From: Demequinaceae bacterium
GTDB taxonomy: Bacteria; Actinomycetota; Actinomycetes; Actinomycetales; Demequinaceae
Reading direction: 5' to 3'
DNA length: 64,000 nucleotides
Assembly (NCBI GenBank): GCA_016933155.1
Contig: JAFGBM010000007.1
Coordinates: forward strand, 62,001 to 126,000
The notes under the pieces were generated by a model. It saw only the letters and a list, made by a program, of their open reading frames with translations, ran no database searches and was not told where the DNA came from. Positions 9,246-21,043 of the stretch are shown piece after piece. The position numbers were made by a program, and so were the translations under genes. Positions within the stretch are counted from its first letter, which is position 1. Every line of letters begins with the position of its first letter.

Positions 9246-9285
9246 GTCTCCTTTAAGATCCGTCCGGTGAGGCGGGGAAGGAGGT
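9246..9285 (+). promoter_or_regulatory. Putative PyrR-binding leader hairpin sequestering the pyrR ribosome-binding site
   Basis: CTCCTT (9248-9253) is the exact complement of AAGGAG (9278-9283), which is the pyrR Shine-Dalgarno. Between them lies GTCCGGTGAGGCG, resembling the PyrR binding-loop consensus (UCC-loop-GAGGC). The stem can extend by weaker pairs to 9246/9285. This fits translational repression by uridylate-bound PyrR, known in actinobacteria. Seen: the inverted repeat and consensus. Inferred: binding. Confidence 0.6.
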
Positions 9286-9291
9286 GGCCAG

Positions 9292-9849
9292 GTGACTGGC
9301 GCCGTCATGGATGCGCCCGACATGGCTCGGGCGCTCACGCGCATCGCCCACGAAATCCTCGAACGCAATGGTGGCGCTTCGGGCATCGTCCTCCTCGGCA
9401 TTCCCACCCGAGGCCTTCCCCTCGCTAAACGGCTCGCGGCGAGGATCGCCGCGGTCGAGCCCGGATTCGATGCAGAAGCGTGCACGGGGGCGATCGACAT
9501 CACGATGTATCGCGACGATCTCCGTCGGCAACCCACCCGAAGCATAGGGGAGACGACCCTTCCACAGGCCGGCATCGACGACGAGGTCGTCGTCTTGGTG
9601 GATGACGTCTTCCACACCGGAAGAACCGTGAGGGCCGCCCTCGACGCCGTCAAGGACGTCGGACGGCCGAGGTCGGTGCAACTGGCCGTCCTGGTCGACC
9701 GCGGACACCGGGAACTGCCCATCCGGGCCGACTATGTCGGGAAGAACCTTCCGACGGCCCAGGCCGAGAAGGTCAGGGTCATGCTCGACGAGATCGACGG
9801 GGAGGACGCCGTCGTCATCGAGCGCCCAGATGCGGGCGGTGAGGGATGA
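9292..9849 (+). CDS. pyrR: Pyrimidine operon regulator PyrR (uracil phosphoribosyltransferase fold)
   Basis: RNA-binding regulator of pyr genes with a PRTase fold. The PRPP loop [19 protein letters not shown] is near residue 100. [16 protein letters not shown] is the pyrophosphate loop, and TMYRDDL is the flexible-loop motif of the family. 185 aa is normal. GTG start 7 bp after GGAGG, which lies inside the leader hairpin. The stop overlaps pyrB (ATGA), the first of six coupled junctions. Confidence 0.94.
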   Translation: MTGAVMDAPDMARALTRIAHEILERNGGASGIVLLGIPTRGLPLAKRLAARIAAVEPGFDAEACTGAIDITMYRDDLRRQPTRSIGETTLPQAGIDDEVVVLVDDVFHTGRTVRAALDAVKDVGRPRSVQLAVLVDRGHRELPIRADYVGKNLPTAQAEKVRVMLDEIDGEDAVVIERPDAGGEG

Positions 9850-10802
9850 AGCACCTCCTCTCCACCGCGGACCTGACGAGGGACGAGGCGCTCCACATCC
9901 TCGATACGGCCCAGGAGATGGCGAAGACCCAGGAAAGGGAGGTCCGCAAGCTCCCGACCCTCCGGGGCAAGACCGTCGTCAACCTCTTCTTCGAGGATTC
10001 GACCAGGACCCGGATCTCCTTCGAGGTGGCCGCCAAGAGACTCTCGGCGGATGTCATCAACTTCTCTGCGAAGGGATCGAGTGTTTCCAAGGGAGAATCC
10101 CTCAAGGACACGGCCCTCACCTTGGAGGCGATGGGCTCCGACGGGATCGTCATCCGCCATTCGGCCTCGGGCGCGGCCGAGAGGCTGGCCACCTCCGGAT
10201 GGATCCAGGGCAGCGTCGTCAACGCCGGGGACGGCACCCACCAACACCCGACCCAAGCCCTCCTCGACGCGTTCACGATTCGGCGCCACCTGGGGGAACG
10301 CTCGGATTCGACGGGCCTCGACGGGCTCACCGTCACCCTCGTCGGGGACATCCTCCACTCCAGGGTGGCCCGGTCGAACATCCACCTCCTCACGACCCTG
10401 GGGGCTTCGGTCGTGCTCGTCGCCCCCCCGACGCTCCTGCCCATCGGGGTCGAGACCTGGCCGGTTCGAGTGGCCCACACCCTTGACGAGGCGCTCGATG
10501 CCTTCGACATCGACGCCCTCATGATGCTCAGGATCCAGTTGGAGCGCATGTCGGGCGGGGGTGCGGCCTTCTTCCCGAGCCCCGCAGAGTACTCACGGCT
10601 GCTGGGTCTGGATGCCGCCAGGCTGGCCCGGCTGCCCTCCCACGCGATCATCATGCACCCGGGGCCCATGAACAGGGGCCTCGAGATCAGTGCCGAGGCG
10701 GCCGATTCGCCCCGGTCCGTCATCGTCGAACAGGTCTCCAATGGGGTGGCCGTCCGAATGGCCGTCCTGTACCTACTACTCGCCGGGGAGGCGGAACTGT
10801 GA
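9846..10802 (+). CDS. pyrB: Aspartate carbamoyltransferase catalytic subunit
   Basis: Forms N-carbamoyl-aspartate from carbamoyl phosphate and aspartate. The signature [13 protein letters not shown] with the STRT phosphate-binding loop, [12 protein letters not shown], and [12 protein letters not shown] are all present. 318 aa. No pyrI regulatory-chain gene follows, as usual outside enterobacteria. It overlaps pyrR and pyrC by 4 bp each. Confidence 0.96.
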   Translation: MKHLLSTADLTRDEALHILDTAQEMAKTQEREVRKLPTLRGKTVVNLFFEDSTRTRISFEVAAKRLSADVINFSAKGSSVSKGESLKDTALTLEAMGSDGIVIRHSASGAAERLATSGWIQGSVVNAGDGTHQHPTQALLDAFTIRRHLGERSDSTGLDGLTVTLVGDILHSRVARSNIHLLTTLGASVVLVAPPTLLPIGVETWPVRVAHTLDEALDAFDIDALMMLRIQLERMSGGGAAFFPSPAEYSRLLGLDAARLARLPSHAIIMHPGPMNRGLEISAEAADSPRSVIVEQVSNGVAVRMAVLYLLLAGEAEL

Positions 10803-12100
10803 CCAAGCCCATCGTTATCACCGGGGTGTCCCTCTACGGGGAGGAGGCGGCGGACATCGTCATCGCCAAGGGGGAGATCGCCTCCCTCTCGGCCGCGGAT
10901 GCCCCCTCCGGGGCCGTCATCGTCGACGGAAGCGGCCTCGTGGCCCTGCCCGGGTTGGTGGATCCCCACACACACCTGAGGGAGCCGGGTCGCGAGGACG
11001 CGGAGACCATCGAGACGGGATCGAGGTCGGCGGCGGCGGGAGGGTACGTCGCGGTCCACGCCATGGCGAACACGACCCCCGTGGCTGACACCGCCGGCGT
11101 CGTCGAGCAGGTGTGGAGGAGGGGGCGCGAGGTCGGCCTGGTCGATGTCTTCCCCTTGGGGGCTGTGACGGTCGGACTCAAGGGGGAAAGGCTCGCCGAA
11201 CTCGGAGCGATGGCGCAATCGGATGCGCATGTGAGGATGTTCAGCGACGACGGGATGTGTGTGAGCGATCCGGTCCTCATGCGTCGCGCCCTGGAGTATG
11301 TCAAGACCTTTGACGGGATCATCGCCCAGCACGCCCAAGACCCACGCCTGACGGAGGGCTCCCAGATGCACGAGGGGGCGGTGTCGGCGAGCCTCGGCCT
11401 CGCGGGATGGCCCGCCGTCGCGGAGGAGAGCATCATCGCCCGGGACATCCTCCTGGCCGAGCACGTCGGCTCCCGCATCCACGTTCTCCACCTCTCGACC
11501 GCCAGAAGCGTCGACATCGTCCGGTGGGGAAAGTCTCGGGGGGTCAAGGTGACGGCCGAGGCCACCCCGCATCATATCCTTCTGACGGATGAGTCAGCCC
11601 GTGGATACGACGCCCGGTTCAAGGTCAACCCGCCCCTTCGCCCCGAGTCCGACGTCGAGGCCGTCAGGGCGGGACTCGTGGATGGGACGATCGACGTCAT
11701 CGGAACCGATCACGCCCCCCACCCGGATGAGGACAAGGACGGGGAGTGGGCGGCCTCGGCCTTCGGGATGATCGGGCTCGAGACCTCCCTCGGGGTCGTC
11801 CAGAAGACCCTGGTCGACACGGGTCGGCTGACATGGAGGGACGTGGCGAGGCTCATGTCCGAGGCCCCGGCCAGGCTCTGCCAGTTCGAAGGCCACGGAA
11901 GGCCCCTCGCCGTCGGCGAGCCGGCCAACATCACCCTCGTCGACCCCAAACGGGCGTGGGTCGTCGACCCTCGTGGGACGGCCAGCAGGAGCCACAACTC
12001 GCCCTTCGGGGGGATCGAGATGCCCGGGACGGTGGTCGGGACGATCCTCCGTGGGGCCGTGACGCATGCCCACCCAGCCTTCGGGGGGCTGGGGAAGTGA
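10799..12100 (+). CDS. pyrC: Dihydroorotase (class I, PyrC/AllB amidohydrolase)
   Basis: Zinc amidohydrolase closing carbamoyl-aspartate to dihydroorotate. Metal ligands are visible in [29 protein letters not shown] and [11 protein letters not shown]. 433 aa fits the long type. GTG start overlaps the pyrB stop, and its stop overlaps the carA GTG. Confidence 0.96.
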   Translation: MTKPIVITGVSLYGEEAADIVIAKGEIASLSAADAPSGAVIVDGSGLVALPGLVDPHTHLREPGREDAETIETGSRSAAAGGYVAVHAMANTTPVADTAGVVEQVWRRGREVGLVDVFPLGAVTVGLKGERLAELGAMAQSDAHVRMFSDDGMCVSDPVLMRRALEYVKTFDGIIAQHAQDPRLTEGSQMHEGAVSASLGLAGWPAVAEESIIARDILLAEHVGSRIHVLHLSTARSVDIVRWGKSRGVKVTAEATPHHILLTDESARGYDARFKVNPPLRPESDVEAVRAGLVDGTIDVIGTDHAPHPDEDKDGEWAASAFGMIGLETSLGVVQKTLVDTGRLTWRDVARLMSEAPARLCQFEGHGRPLAVGEPANITLVDPKRAWVVDPRGTASRSHNSPFGGIEMPGTVVGTILRGAVTHAHPAFGGLGK

Positions 12101-13233
12101 CGACGCAGGATCGGGCCGTCCTCGTCCTCGAGGATGGCGCCGCTTTCCACGGGCTGGCATACGGCGCCGTCGGCGAGACGACGGGGGAGATCGTCTTCAA
12201 CACGGGGATGACCGGGTATCAGGAGACCCTGACCGATCCGTCGTACCACCGCCAGATCGTCGTCATGACCGCCCCCCACATCGGCAACACGGGGGTCAAC
12301 GACGAGGATTCCGAATCGAGCAGGATCTGGGTCGCCGGCTACGTCGTCCGCGACCCGGCCCGTCGGCCCTCGAACTGGCGTTCCCGGCGCAGCCTCGACG
12401 AGGAGCTTGTCTCCCAGGGCATCGTGGGGATCTCGGGAATCGACACCCGCCAACTCGTCCGCATCCTCAGGAGCGCTGGGGTCATGCGGGCGGGGATCTT
12501 CTCGGGGGACGCCCATGCGACCCATGAGGAGATGGTCGCGCGCGTGAGGGCGAGCGACGAGATGGCCGGAGCACACCTGGCCGATGACGTCTCGACCTCC
12601 GAGGCATACGTAATCGACCCCCCGCAAGGCACCGAGACGCGGGCACACGTCGTCGCCGTCGATCTGGGGATCAAGGGGATGACCCCCGAGCTTCTGTCCC
12701 GGCGAGGGGTCAAGGTGACGGTGGTTCCGTCGACGATGACGGCTGACGAGATCCTTGCCCTGGGGCCCGACGGGGTCTTCTTCTCCAACGGCCCGGGGGA
12801 TCCGGCCGCAGCCGACTCCCAGGTCGAGACCCTCCAGGCCATCCTGAGGGCCAGGGTGCCCTTCTTCGGGATATGTTTCGGCAACCAGATCCTCGGGAGG
12901 GCCCTGGGGTTCGGCACCTACAAGCTGCGGTTCGGACACCGGGGGATCAATCAGCCCGTCATCGACCGGACGACCGGCAAGGTCGAGATCACGGCCCACA
13001 ATCACGGGTTCGCGGTCGACGCCCCTCGGGACGGGGAGGTCGACGCCCCGGCCGGGGGCTTCGGACGGGTGCGGGTCTCCCACGTCTGTCTGAACGATGA
13101 CGTGGTCGAAGGCTTGGAATGCCTGGATATCCCGGCGTTCGGGGTGCAGTACCACCCCGAGGCGGCCGCGGGACCCCATGACGCCCAGTACCTCTTCGAC
13201 CGGTTCATCACGGCGATGGACGGGGGTCGCTGA
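12097..13233 (+). CDS. carA: Carbamoyl-phosphate synthase small (glutaminase) subunit
   Basis: Hydrolyses glutamine and channels ammonia to CarB. The N-terminal CPSase_sm domain includes [17 protein letters not shown]. The C-terminal class I amidotransferase has [14 protein letters not shown] with the nucleophilic Cys, and QYHPEA with the catalytic His and Glu. I place the start at GTG 12097, overlapping the pyrC stop. It gives 378 aa and the normal family N terminus; the open frame continues further upstream inside pyrC without significance. Confidence 0.95.
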   Translation: MTTQDRAVLVLEDGAAFHGLAYGAVGETTGEIVFNTGMTGYQETLTDPSYHRQIVVMTAPHIGNTGVNDEDSESSRIWVAGYVVRDPARRPSNWRSRRSLDEELVSQGIVGISGIDTRQLVRILRSAGVMRAGIFSGDAHATHEEMVARVRASDEMAGAHLADDVSTSEAYVIDPPQGTETRAHVVAVDLGIKGMTPELLSRRGVKVTVVPSTMTADEILALGPDGVFFSNGPGDPAAADSQVETLQAILRARVPFFGICFGNQILGRALGFGTYKLRFGHRGINQPVIDRTTGKVEITAHNHGFAVDAPRDGEVDAPAGGFGRVRVSHVCLNDDVVEGLECLDIPAFGVQYHPEAAAGPHDAQYLFDRFITAMDGGR

Positions 13234-16200
13234 TGCCTCGGCGCGACGACATCCACTCGATCATGGTCATCGGGTCAGGGCCGATCGTCATCGGGCAGGC
13301 GTGCGAGTTCGACTATTCGGGGACGCAGGCTTGCCGGGTCTTGAAAGCGGAGGGCTTCCAGGTCGTGCTCGTGAACTCGAATCCCGCGACGATCATGACG
13401 GATCCTGAGTTCGCGGACGCGACCTACATCGAACCCATCACCACCGAGGTGCTCGAGTCGATCATCGAGAAGGAGCGGCCGGACGCCCTGCTGCCCACCC
13501 TGGGAGGGCAGACCGCCCTCAACGCCGCCATCGCCCTCCACGAGGCCGGGGTCCTCGATTTCTACAATGTCGAACTCATCGGGGCGAACATCGAGGCGAT
13601 CACCCTCGGGGAAAACCGCGAGGAGTTCAAGAAAGTGGTCGAGCGGTGCGGGGCCGAATCAGCCCGGTCGGTCATCTGCCACTCCATGGGCGACTGCCTG
13701 GCCGCGGCTGCCGACCTGAAATACCCGGTCGTCATACGTCCGTCTTTCACCATGGGGGGCCTCGGCTCGGGCATCGCCTACGACGAAGCGGACCTGAGAC
13801 GGATCGGGGGGGCGGGCCTGCACCACTCCCCGACGACCGAGGTCCTGCTTGAGGAGTCGATACTGGGGTGGAAGGAGTTCGAACTCGAACTCATGCGGGA
13901 CAAGCATGACAACGTCGTCGTCGTGTGTTCCATCGAGAACGTCGATCCCGTCGGGGTGCATACGGGGGACTCCGTGACGGTGGCCCCCGCCCTGACCCTG
14001 ACCGACCGCGAGTACCAGAGGCTTCGCGACATCGGAATCGCCGTCATCAGGGAAGTGGGCGTCGACACGGGTGGGTGCAACATCCAATTCGCCGTCCACC
14101 CCGACACGGGACGGGTCATCGTCATCGAGATGAATCCGCGCGTGTCTCGCTCGTCCGCCCTCGCCTCGAAGGCGACGGGCTTCCCCATCGCCAAGATCGC
14201 CGCCAAACTCGCCGTCGGGTACACCCTGGACGAGATCCCGAACGACATCACCGGGTCGACCCCGGCATCGTTCGAACCCACCCTGGATTACATCGTCGTC
14301 AAGGTGCCGCGTTTCGCCTTCGAGAAGTTCCCCTTCGCCGACCCCGTGCTCACGACGACCATGAAGTCCGTCGGCGAGGCCATGAGCATCGGCAGGAACT
14401 TCACCGAGGCTTTGGGGAAGGCCCTCCGCAGCATCGACAAGAAGGGCGCCAACTTCCACTGGCGGGGGGAGACGCCCTCGGGACGCGCCCTCGACGACCT
14501 GATCGAGGCCACCCGCGTCCCCACGGAGGGCCGATTCATCCAGGTCCAGCAGGCCTTGCGTGCCGCGATCTCAGATCCGACCATCGTGGATCGCCTCTAC
14601 GAGGCTACGGGCATCGACCGGTGGTTCCTCGACCAGATCCTCCTCATGAACGAGGTCGCCGCCGAGGTTAAGGGGGCCCCAGATCTCTCGGCCGACATTT
14701 TGAGGAGGGCTAAGCGGCACGGCCTTGCCGACGAGCAGGTGGCCTCGCTCAGGGGGCTGACTGAGGGCGACGTCTTCCGGCTGCGGGCGGACCTGGGCGT
14801 CCAGCCTGTCTTCAAGACAGTCGACACGTGCGCGGCCGAGTTCGAGGCCCGCACCCCGTACCACTACTCGTCCTATGACGCCGAAACGGAGGTCGCCCCG
14901 CGAACGAAGGAGGCGATCCTGATCCTCGGATCGGGTCCGAACCGTATCGGACAGGGCATCGAGTTCGATTACTCCTGTGTGCACGCCGCCCTTGCGTTGA
15001 CCGATCGGTACGAGACGATCATGATCAACTGCAACCCGGAGACGGTCTCGACCGACTATGACACCTCTGACCGGCTGTACTTCGAACCCCTGACCCATGA
15101 AGATGTCATGGCTGTCTACGAGGCGGAACTGGCCGCAGGGCCCGTGAAGGGCATGATCGTCCAGTTGGGCGGTCAGACCCCCTTGAGCCTCGCTGCACGT
15201 CTGCACCAGGCGGGAGTCCCGATTCTTGGGACCAGCCCCGAGGCCATCGACCTCGCGGAGGATCGGGGGGCATTCGGCAAGGTCCTCGCGGAGGCGGGTC
15301 TTCCGGCCCCCGCGTTCGGGACGGCCAGGGGCGTTGACGAGGCGTTGGAGGTGGCCGAACGGATCGGGTACCCGGTGCTCGTCCGGCCCAGTTATGTCCT
15401 CGGGGGACGGGGAATGGAGATCGTTTATAACCGGGCGCAGTTGGAGGACTACACCACGCGCGCGCTCGAGGCCGGGGACCACGCCACGGACGCGCCCCTC
15501 CTTATCGACAGGTTTCTCGACGACGCCGTCGAGATCGATGTCGATGCGCTCTTTGACGGTGAGGAGATCTTCCTCGGCGGGGTCATGGAGCACATCGAGG
15601 AAGCGGGCATCCATTCGGGGGACTCGGCATGCGTCCTCCCCCCGGTGACCCTGTCCAGCCGGGAAATGGAGCGGATCCGCAGGTCGACGGAGGCCCTCGC
15701 GAAGGGGATCGGGGTGAGGGGGCTCATGAACGTCCAGTACGCCCTCGTCAGCGACGTCCTGTATGTCCTGGAGGCCAACCCGCGCGCGTCTCGAACCGTT
15801 CCCTTCGTCGCCAAAGCCACGGGTGTCGCCCTCGCAACGGCCGCATCCCGGGTCATGGCGGGGGAGAGCATCGCCGAACTGAAAAAGGCCGGGGTCCTTC
15901 CCGCCGCCGACGCCTCTCACGCGGTACCGGGCGGGGCTATCTCCGTCAAAGAGGCCGTGCTCCCCTTCCGGCGGTTCCGCACCCCGGAGGGCACGATCGT
16001 CGACACCGTCTTGGGGCCGGAGATGCGTTCGACGGGTGAGGTGATGGGAATCGATGTCACCTTCCCCATCGCCTTCGCGAAATCCCAGGCGGCGGCGTAT
16101 GGAGGCCTCCCGACCTCGGGCTCAGTCTTCGTCTCGGTCGCCGATCGCGACAAGAGGGCGATGGTCTTCCCGATGGCGCGGCTTGCCCAGCTCGGGTTCT

Positions 16201-16532
16201 CCATCCTCGCGACCGAGGGGACGGCCGTCGTTCTTGAACGAAATGGCATTCCCGCACGGGTGGTGCGAAAATACTCTGACGGCCCCGGGCCAGACGGTCA
16301 GGGCACCATCGTCGACATGATCCAGGCTGGTGACGTCGACATGGTGGTGAACACCCCCTCCGGTCAGGGCGCCAGGGCAGACGGATACGAGATACGGGCA
16401 GCGACGACGGCGGCCGACAAGCCGATCGTCACGACGGTCCAGCAACTCGCCGCGGCGGTGCAGGGGATCGAGGCGATCCTCGCGGGGCCCTTCGCCGTGA
16501 CGAGCCTGCAGGACCACCACAAGGAAGGCTGA
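13233..16532 (+). CDS. carB: Carbamoyl-phosphate synthase large subunit
   Basis: Makes carbamoyl phosphate from bicarbonate, ammonia and two ATP. Two homologous ATP-grasp halves are visible: one begins [20 protein letters not shown], the second [20 protein letters not shown], with [11 protein letters not shown] and [10 protein letters not shown] as matching carboxyphosphate/carbamate motifs. The C-terminal MGS-like allosteric domain follows (about 940-1099). 1099 aa is full length. Single-base overlaps link it to carA and pyrF. Confidence 0.97.
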   Translation: MPRRDDIHSIMVIGSGPIVIGQACEFDYSGTQACRVLKAEGFQVVLVNSNPATIMTDPEFADATYIEPITTEVLESIIEKERPDALLPTLGGQTALNAAIALHEAGVLDFYNVELIGANIEAITLGENREEFKKVVERCGAESARSVICHSMGDCLAAAADLKYPVVIRPSFTMGGLGSGIAYDEADLRRIGGAGLHHSPTTEVLLEESILGWKEFELELMRDKHDNVVVVCSIENVDPVGVHTGDSVTVAPALTLTDREYQRLRDIGIAVIREVGVDTGGCNIQFAVHPDTGRVIVIEMNPRVSRSSALASKATGFPIAKIAAKLAVGYTLDEIPNDITGSTPASFEPTLDYIVVKVPRFAFEKFPFADPVLTTTMKSVGEAMSIGRNFTEALGKALRSIDKKGANFHWRGETPSGRALDDLIEATRVPTEGRFIQVQQALRAAISDPTIVDRLYEATGIDRWFLDQILLMNEVAAEVKGAPDLSADILRRAKRHGLADEQVASLRGLTEGDVFRLRADLGVQPVFKTVDTCAAEFEARTPYHYSSYDAETEVAPRTKEAILILGSGPNRIGQGIEFDYSCVHAALALTDRYETIMINCNPETVSTDYDTSDRLYFEPLTHEDVMAVYEAELAAGPVKGMIVQLGGQTPLSLAARLHQAGVPILGTSPEAIDLAEDRGAFGKVLAEAGLPAPAFGTARGVDEALEVAERIGYPVLVRPSYVLGGRGMEIVYNRAQLEDYTTRALEAGDHATDAPLLIDRFLDDAVEIDVDALFDGEEIFLGGVMEHIEEAGIHSGDSACVLPPVTLSSREMERIRRSTEALAKGIGVRGLMNVQYALVSDVLYVLEANPRASRTVPFVAKATGVALATAASRVMAGESIAELKKAGVLPAADASHAVPGGAISVKEAVLPFRRFRTPEGTIVDTVLGPEMRSTGEVMGIDVTFPIAFAKSQAAAYGGLPTSGSVFVSVADRDKRAMVFPMARLAQLGFSILATEGTAVVLERNGIPARVVRKYSDGPGPDGQGTIVDMIQAGDVDMVVNTPSGQGARADGYEIRAATTAADKPIVTTVQQLAAAVQGIEAILAGPFAVTSLQDHHKEG

Positions 16533-17380
16533 TGATGGGATTCGGGCAGAGACTCGCCAGTGCCATGGATGAGTTCGGACCCCTGTGCGTCGGCATCGAT
16601 CCCAGCCCGGAGATGCTTGCCCACTGGGGACTTCCCGATACGGCCGAGGGCGTGCTGACCTTCGGACTGGCGGTCGCCGAAGCCTGCGAGCAGTCGGCGG
16701 CGGTGGTGAAGCCGCAGATGGCCTTCTTCGAGCGTCACGGAGCCCGGGGTGTCGCAGCCCTCGAGCAGGTGCTCGCCGCCGCCAGGCACTACAACCTCAT
16801 GACCATCATGGACGTGAAACGGGGGGACATCGAGTCGAGCATGGCAGGCTATGCCGAGGCTTACCTCAAGCCCGGGGCACCCCTCGAGGTCGATGCCATG
16901 ACCGTTTCCCCCTTCCTGGGTTTCGGGTCGCTGGAGCCTGCCTTTGCCATCGCGGCTCAAAACGGCAAGGGGGTCTTCGTCCTTTGCCTGACCTCGAATC
17001 CCGATGGTCCAACGGTTCAGCACGCCCGGAACGCCGAAGGGGTGGCCGTCGCCACCTCGATAGCAGCGGCCGTGGGCGCGCGGAATCTGGGAGCGATTCC
17101 CATGGGCGACGTCGGGCTGGTCATCGGGGCGACGGTCGGAGACGCCGTCCGCACCCTTGAGCTTCCCTTGTCCACCGTGAATGGTCCGATCCTCTCCCCG
17201 GGGGTCGGCGCCCAGGGGGCGGGGCCGGAGCAATTGACCCAGGTCTTCGGGGGGCAGGCCAGGAACGTGCTCGCCCATCAGAGCAGGGCTGTCCTTCAGT
17301 CCGGGCCTTTCGTCGAAAAGCTCAAGGGGGCGATCCAGGCTGCGGCGGGCGCGGCCCAATTCGCCTTGAGGGGCGAGTGA
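16532..17380 (+). CDS. pyrF: Orotidine 5'-phosphate decarboxylase (type 2)
   Basis: Decarboxylates OMP to UMP. CVGIDPSPEMLAHWG marks the long actinobacterial/myxobacterial class, and MDVKRGDIESS contains the catalytic Asp-Lys array. LSPGVGAQGAG is the phosphate loop. 282 aa. The pyrD gene, which would complete the pathway, is not in this window. It overlaps carB by one base and mihF by 4 bp. Confidence 0.95.
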   Translation: MMGFGQRLASAMDEFGPLCVGIDPSPEMLAHWGLPDTAEGVLTFGLAVAEACEQSAAVVKPQMAFFERHGARGVAALEQVLAAARHYNLMTIMDVKRGDIESSMAGYAEAYLKPGAPLEVDAMTVSPFLGFGSLEPAFAIAAQNGKGVFVLCLTSNPDGPTVQHARNAEGVAVATSIAAAVGARNLGAIPMGDVGLVIGATVGDAVRTLELPLSTVNGPILSPGVGAQGAGPEQLTQVFGGQARNVLAHQSRAVLQSGPFVEKLKGAIQAAAGAAQFALRGE

Positions 17381-17703
17381 ACGGCGTTCCTCAAGTCCCC
17401 GCCCTGACCGCCGACCAGCGCAGGGCGGCTCTTAGGAAGGCGACAGCCGTCCGGATGAGGAGAAGGGCCTTCAAGGACGAGGTGGCCGAGGGGGCGCATG
17501 GGATGGCGGCGGCCATCGGACTCGCCAAGGCGGACGAGACCCTCTCGGGGATCAAGACCGTCGACCTTCTTAAAAGCCTGCCCGGCGTGGGACCCAAAAA
17601 GGCGGAGGCCCTCATGGTCGAGGTGGGGATCGCTCCGTCACGCCGGATCCGGGGCCTGGGGGAACACCAGGTGTCCGCCCTGATCGCCAGGTTCAGATCA
17701 TGA
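17377..17703 (+). CDS. mihF: Actinobacterial integration host factor (mIHF)
   Basis: Nucleoid-associated DNA-bending protein specific to Actinobacteria. The helix-two-turn-helix motif appears as LKSLPGVGPKKAEALMVEVG, followed by SRRIRGLGEHQVSALIARF, which is the family's second signature. The basic N-terminal helix is rich in Arg, Lys and Ala. 108 aa. GTG start overlaps pyrF, and ATGA overlaps gmk. This pyrF-mihF-gmk order is a strong actinobacterial marker. Confidence 0.94.
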   Translation: MNGVPQVPALTADQRRAALRKATAVRMRRRAFKDEVAEGAHGMAAAIGLAKADETLSGIKTVDLLKSLPGVGPKKAEALMVEVGIAPSRRIRGLGEHQVSALIARFRS

Positions 17704-18251
17704 GCAGGTTGACGGTTGTGGCTGGCCCGACGGCCGTCGGCAAGGGCACCATCATCCGAAGGATGGTGGAGAAGTACGGCGATGTGTGGGTGTCCGTCTC
17801 GGTCACCACTCGACCCCGTCGGCCGGGGGAAAAGGACGGTATCGACTACTCCTTCGTCACCGAGGAAGAGTTTTCGCGCATGATCGAGGACGGGGAGTTC
17901 CTCGAATGGGCGACCGTCCACGGGACCCATCGGTACGGGACTCCCCGGCAACCGGTCGAGGAGCGCCTAGCTGCCGGGGTCCCCTGCATCCTGGAGATCG
18001 ACCTTGACGGAGCCCGTCAGGTGAGGGCGGCGATGCCGGAGGCCCTTTTCGTGTTTGTGGCCCCTCCCTCCTGGGAGGAACTGGTGAGGAGGCTCACCGG
18101 CAGGGACACGGAGAGCGAGGAGGAACGGGCGCGCCGACTCTCAACCGCCAGGGTTGAGATGGACGCGGCGGGCGAGTTCGATGAGGTGGTGGTCAACGAT
18201 GACCTGGATGAGGCCGTCGAGCGGGTGCACAGCCTGGCGGTGGGCGGGTAG
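17700..18251 (+). CDS. gmk: Guanylate kinase
   Basis: Phosphorylates GMP to GDP. The P-loop GPTAVGKGTI is at the N terminus, SVTTRPRRPGEKDGIDYSFV is the GMP-binding region, and EIDLDGARQVR is conserved. 183 aa is normal. It begins in an ATGA overlap with mihF. Confidence 0.95.
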   Translation: MSRLTVVAGPTAVGKGTIIRRMVEKYGDVWVSVSVTTRPRRPGEKDGIDYSFVTEEEFSRMIEDGEFLEWATVHGTHRYGTPRQPVEERLAAGVPCILEIDLDGARQVRAAMPEALFVFVAPPSWEELVRRLTGRDTESEEERARRLSTARVEMDAAGEFDEVVVNDDLDEAVERVHSLAVGG

Positions 18252-18254
18252 ACT
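18249..18254 (+). promoter_or_regulatory. -10 box TAGACT upstream of rpoZ
   Basis: TAGACT overlaps the end of gmk, 36 bp before the rpoZ ATG. This leaves a short leader with the strong ribosome-binding site GGAGGGAAGG. Confidence 0.45.
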
Positions 18255-18290
18255 GAGGGCCGCTTCCGGGGCCATGCCCGGAGGGAAGGG

Positions 18291-18563
18291 ATGAACGTGT
18301 CCGGAACAGTTGCCATACCTGAGGGGATCACGAGCCCCCCCATCGACGAGTTGTTGTCGAAGGTGAACTCGAAGTACGCCCTCGTGATCTACAGTTCCAA
18401 GCGCGCGCGGCAGATCAATGCCTACTACGAAGCGCTCGGTGAAGGCCATTTCGAGAACGTCGGACCCCTCGTCGAGGCCGATTCGACGGACAAACCCCTC
18501 TCCGTCGCCCTCCGGGAGATCAACGCTGGGGACCTTCTCAAGCTCTCCGACCTGAACGAGTGA
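18291..18563 (+). CDS. rpoZ: RNA polymerase omega subunit
   Basis: Small subunit that assists assembly of beta prime. [20 protein letters not shown] followed by [11 protein letters not shown] is the family signature, and [14 protein letters not shown] is the C-terminal motif. 90 aa. ATG 18291 is 5 bp after GGAGGGAAGG. The coaBC start overlaps its stop by 4 bp. Confidence 0.94.
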   Translation: MNVSGTVAIPEGITSPPIDELLSKVNSKYALVIYSSKRARQINAYYEALGEGHFENVGPLVEADSTDKPLSVALREINAGDLLKLSDLNE

Positions 18564-19846
18564 GTATGCGGGTTCTGCTGGGAGTCACGGGAGGCATCGC
18601 GGCCTACAAGGTGGCGACGATTGTCCGACGGCTGATGCAGGACGGTCACACGGTCCAGGTTGTTCCGACCCCGGGGTCTTTGAACTTCGTCGGGCGCACG
18701 ACATGGGAGGCCCTTTCCGGGAGGCCCGCCCCGAGCGAGATCTTCGAAAGCGCCCCCGGGGTGGAGCACATCCGCCTCAGCCAGTTGGCCGACATCGTCC
18801 TGGTCGCGCCCGCCACGGCGGACTTCCTGTCGCAGTTGGCCCATGGGGAAGCGAGGGACCTTCTTGGGAACATCCTCCTCGCGACCGCAGCACCCATCGT
18901 CGTCGCGCCGGCCATGCACACCGGGATGTGGCAGAACGCGGCGACCAAGTCCAACCTCAAGACCCTCCGAGACCGAGGGGTGCACGTCATCGAGCCGGCC
19001 GTCGGGCAATTGGCGGGGGAGGACGTCGGCGTGGGCCGACTCCCCGAGCCGGATCACATCGTCGATGCCCTTTACGCGGCGGCCAAGGGCGAGAAGATCC
19101 CCACGACGGTCGATGGTGATCATTGTTGGGGCGACCTGGAAGGGGTGCGTTTCCTCATCAGCGCCGGCGGGACCCGCGAGCCGATCGATCCCGTGCGCTT
19201 CATCGGGAACAGGTCGAGCGGGCATCAGGGGTTTGCCCTGGCCGAGGCTGCCCGGGAGCGTGGGGCCCTCGTGACCGTCGTGGCGGCGAATGTCTTCTTG
19301 CCCCTCGGGGAGAACATCTCGAGGGTGGATGTCGAGACCTCCGTCGGCCTCGCAAGGGAGATGCGGGAGGTGGCTCCGGACGCCGATGTCGTCATCATGG
19401 CGGCCGCCGTCGCGGACTTCCGGCCGGTCACGGTATCGGCGAACAAGATCAAGAAATCGGACGACGGGCGCCTCACACTTGAGATGGAGCAGACGGAGGA
19501 CATCCTCCACTCGCTCGTGAAGGCCCGTCGACCGGGGCAGACGATCCTGGGCTTCGGGGCGGAAACAGGCGACGAGAACGCTGATGTTCTTGAGCATGGG
19601 ATGGAGAAGGCCCGGCAGAAGGGTGCGGATCTCTTGATCGTCAATCCGGTGGGGGAGGGGATCGGCTTCGGGGACGTGAGCAGCAGGATCATGATCCTCG
19701 ACGGCAAAGGCCAGCAGGTCGCGGCGGCCGAGGGAGAGAAGATGACCCTCGCTCACGCGATCCTCGATGCCGTCGTGGAACTCAGGACCAAGGGTGGGAA
19801 GAAGAAGGGCTCCAAGGTGAGGGGTTGGGTCGGGGGCGCCCGATAG
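18560..19846 (+). CDS. coaBC: Bifunctional phosphopantothenoylcysteine decarboxylase / synthetase
   Basis: Two coenzyme A steps: CTP-dependent coupling of cysteine to phosphopantothenate, then FMN-dependent decarboxylation. The N-terminal flavoprotein CoaC domain has [10 protein letters not shown] and APAMHTGMW. The C-terminal CoaB domain has [21 protein letters not shown] and the [18 protein letters not shown] region. 428 aa. GTG 18560 overlaps the rpoZ stop. An in-frame ATG at 18566 is equally possible. Confidence 0.95.
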   Translation: MSMRVLLGVTGGIAAYKVATIVRRLMQDGHTVQVVPTPGSLNFVGRTTWEALSGRPAPSEIFESAPGVEHIRLSQLADIVLVAPATADFLSQLAHGEARDLLGNILLATAAPIVVAPAMHTGMWQNAATKSNLKTLRDRGVHVIEPAVGQLAGEDVGVGRLPEPDHIVDALYAAAKGEKIPTTVDGDHCWGDLEGVRFLISAGGTREPIDPVRFIGNRSSGHQGFALAEAARERGALVTVVAANVFLPLGENISRVDVETSVGLAREMREVAPDADVVIMAAAVADFRPVTVSANKIKKSDDGRLTLEMEQTEDILHSLVKARRPGQTILGFGAETGDENADVLEHGMEKARQKGADLLIVNPVGEGIGFGDVSSRIMILDGKGQQVAAAEGEKMTLAHAILDAVVELRTKGGKKKGSKVRGWVGGAR

Positions 19847-19849
19847 GCT
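19844..19849 (+). promoter_or_regulatory. -10 box TAGGCT, likely leaderless promoter of metK
   Basis: TAGGCT, 6 nt, then the metK GTG, with no Shine-Dalgarno in between. The box overlaps the coaBC stop codon. Confidence 0.5.
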
Positions 19850-19855
19850 TGGGCG

Positions 19856-21043
19856 GTGACTTCCCTTCGTCTCTTCTCATCCGAATCCGTCACCGAGGGT
19901 CATCCGGACAAGGTCTGCGATCAGGTCTCCGACGCCGTCCTCGACGCCATCCTCACCGAGGATCCCGATGCCCGGGTGGCCGTTGAGACCCTGGCGACGG
20001 CTGGGCTCGTTCACGTCGCGGGTGAGGTGACCACCGAGGCCTACGTCGAAATCCCGGAGATCGTCCGAGCCACGATCATCGGGATCGGGTACACCTCCCC
20101 AGAATGCGGCTTCGACGGGTATTCCTGTGGGGTGTCCGTGTCCATCGGGCAGCAGTCACGCGACATTGCCCTTGGGGTCGACTCAGCGACCGACGGCGGA
20201 CCCGCCGAGGGCGAGGCGCACCTCGAGGAGAACCTCGGCGCCGGGGACCAAGGACTCATGTTCGGATACGCCTGCCGCGAGACCCCGGAACTCATGCCCG
20301 TTCCGATCACAGTTGCCCACGCCCTCACCCGGCGTTTGGCTGAGGTCAGGAAGAGCGGCGAGGCTCCCTTCCTCAGGCCCGACGGGAAGGCCCAGGTGAC
20401 CGTCGGCTATGAGGGAGATCGTCCGGTCCGGATCGACACGATCGTCGTCTCGGCCCATCACACCCCCGAAGTGTCGACATCAGACCTCCGGGTGTTTCTT
20501 GAGGAATCCGTCGTGGCGCCGGTGCTGGCGTCAACCGGCCTCGATTCCTCCGGCCACCGATCCCTCCTCAATCCGACGGGGCGGTTCGAGGAGGGCGGCC
20601 CCAAGGCCGACGCGGGCCTCACGGGGAGGAAGATCATCGTCGACACCTACGGGGGCATGGCTCGTCACGGCGGGGGAGCCTTCTCGGGAAAGGACCCATC
20701 GAAGGTTGATCGGTCCGCGTCATACGCCCTTCGGTGGATTGCGAAGAACGTCGTCGCCGCAGGCCTCGCCGATCGATGTGAGATTCAGGCCGCCTATGCG
20801 ATAGGGACGGCGCATCCCATCGGGCTCCACCTGGAGACCTTCGGGACGGAAACGGTCGATTCCGATCGCCTCTTGGCCGCCGTGAAGACGGTTTTCGACC
20901 TCCGTCCGTCCGCAATCATCAGGGATCTCGATCTCCGCCGTCCGATCTACCTGCCGACGGCCTCCTATGGTCATTTCGGACGCGACGGATTCCCCTGGGA
21001 GACGACCGATCGGGCCGATGCCCTGCGGGCGGCCCTCCTCTGA
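19856..21043 (+). CDS. metK: S-adenosylmethionine synthetase
   Basis: Makes AdoMet from methionine and [23 protein letters not shown] contains the ATP-site His and the Mg-binding Asp. [13 protein letters not shown] and [19 protein letters not shown] are the two classic family signatures. 395 aa. GTG start chosen because it lies 6 nt after a -10 box. The final stop base overlaps priA. Confidence 0.97.
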   Translation: MTSLRLFSSESVTEGHPDKVCDQVSDAVLDAILTEDPDARVAVETLATAGLVHVAGEVTTEAYVEIPEIVRATIIGIGYTSPECGFDGYSCGVSVSIGQQSRDIALGVDSATDGGPAEGEAHLEENLGAGDQGLMFGYACRETPELMPVPITVAHALTRRLAEVRKSGEAPFLRPDGKAQVTVGYEGDRPVRIDTIVVSAHHTPEVSTSDLRVFLEESVVAPVLASTGLDSSGHRSLLNPTGRFEEGGPKADAGLTGRKIIVDTYGGMARHGGGAFSGKDPSKVDRSASYALRWIAKNVVAAGLADRCEIQAAYAIGTAHPIGLHLETFGTETVDSDRLLAAVKTVFDLRPSAIIRDLDLRRPIYLPTASYGHFGRDGFPWETTDRADALRAALL

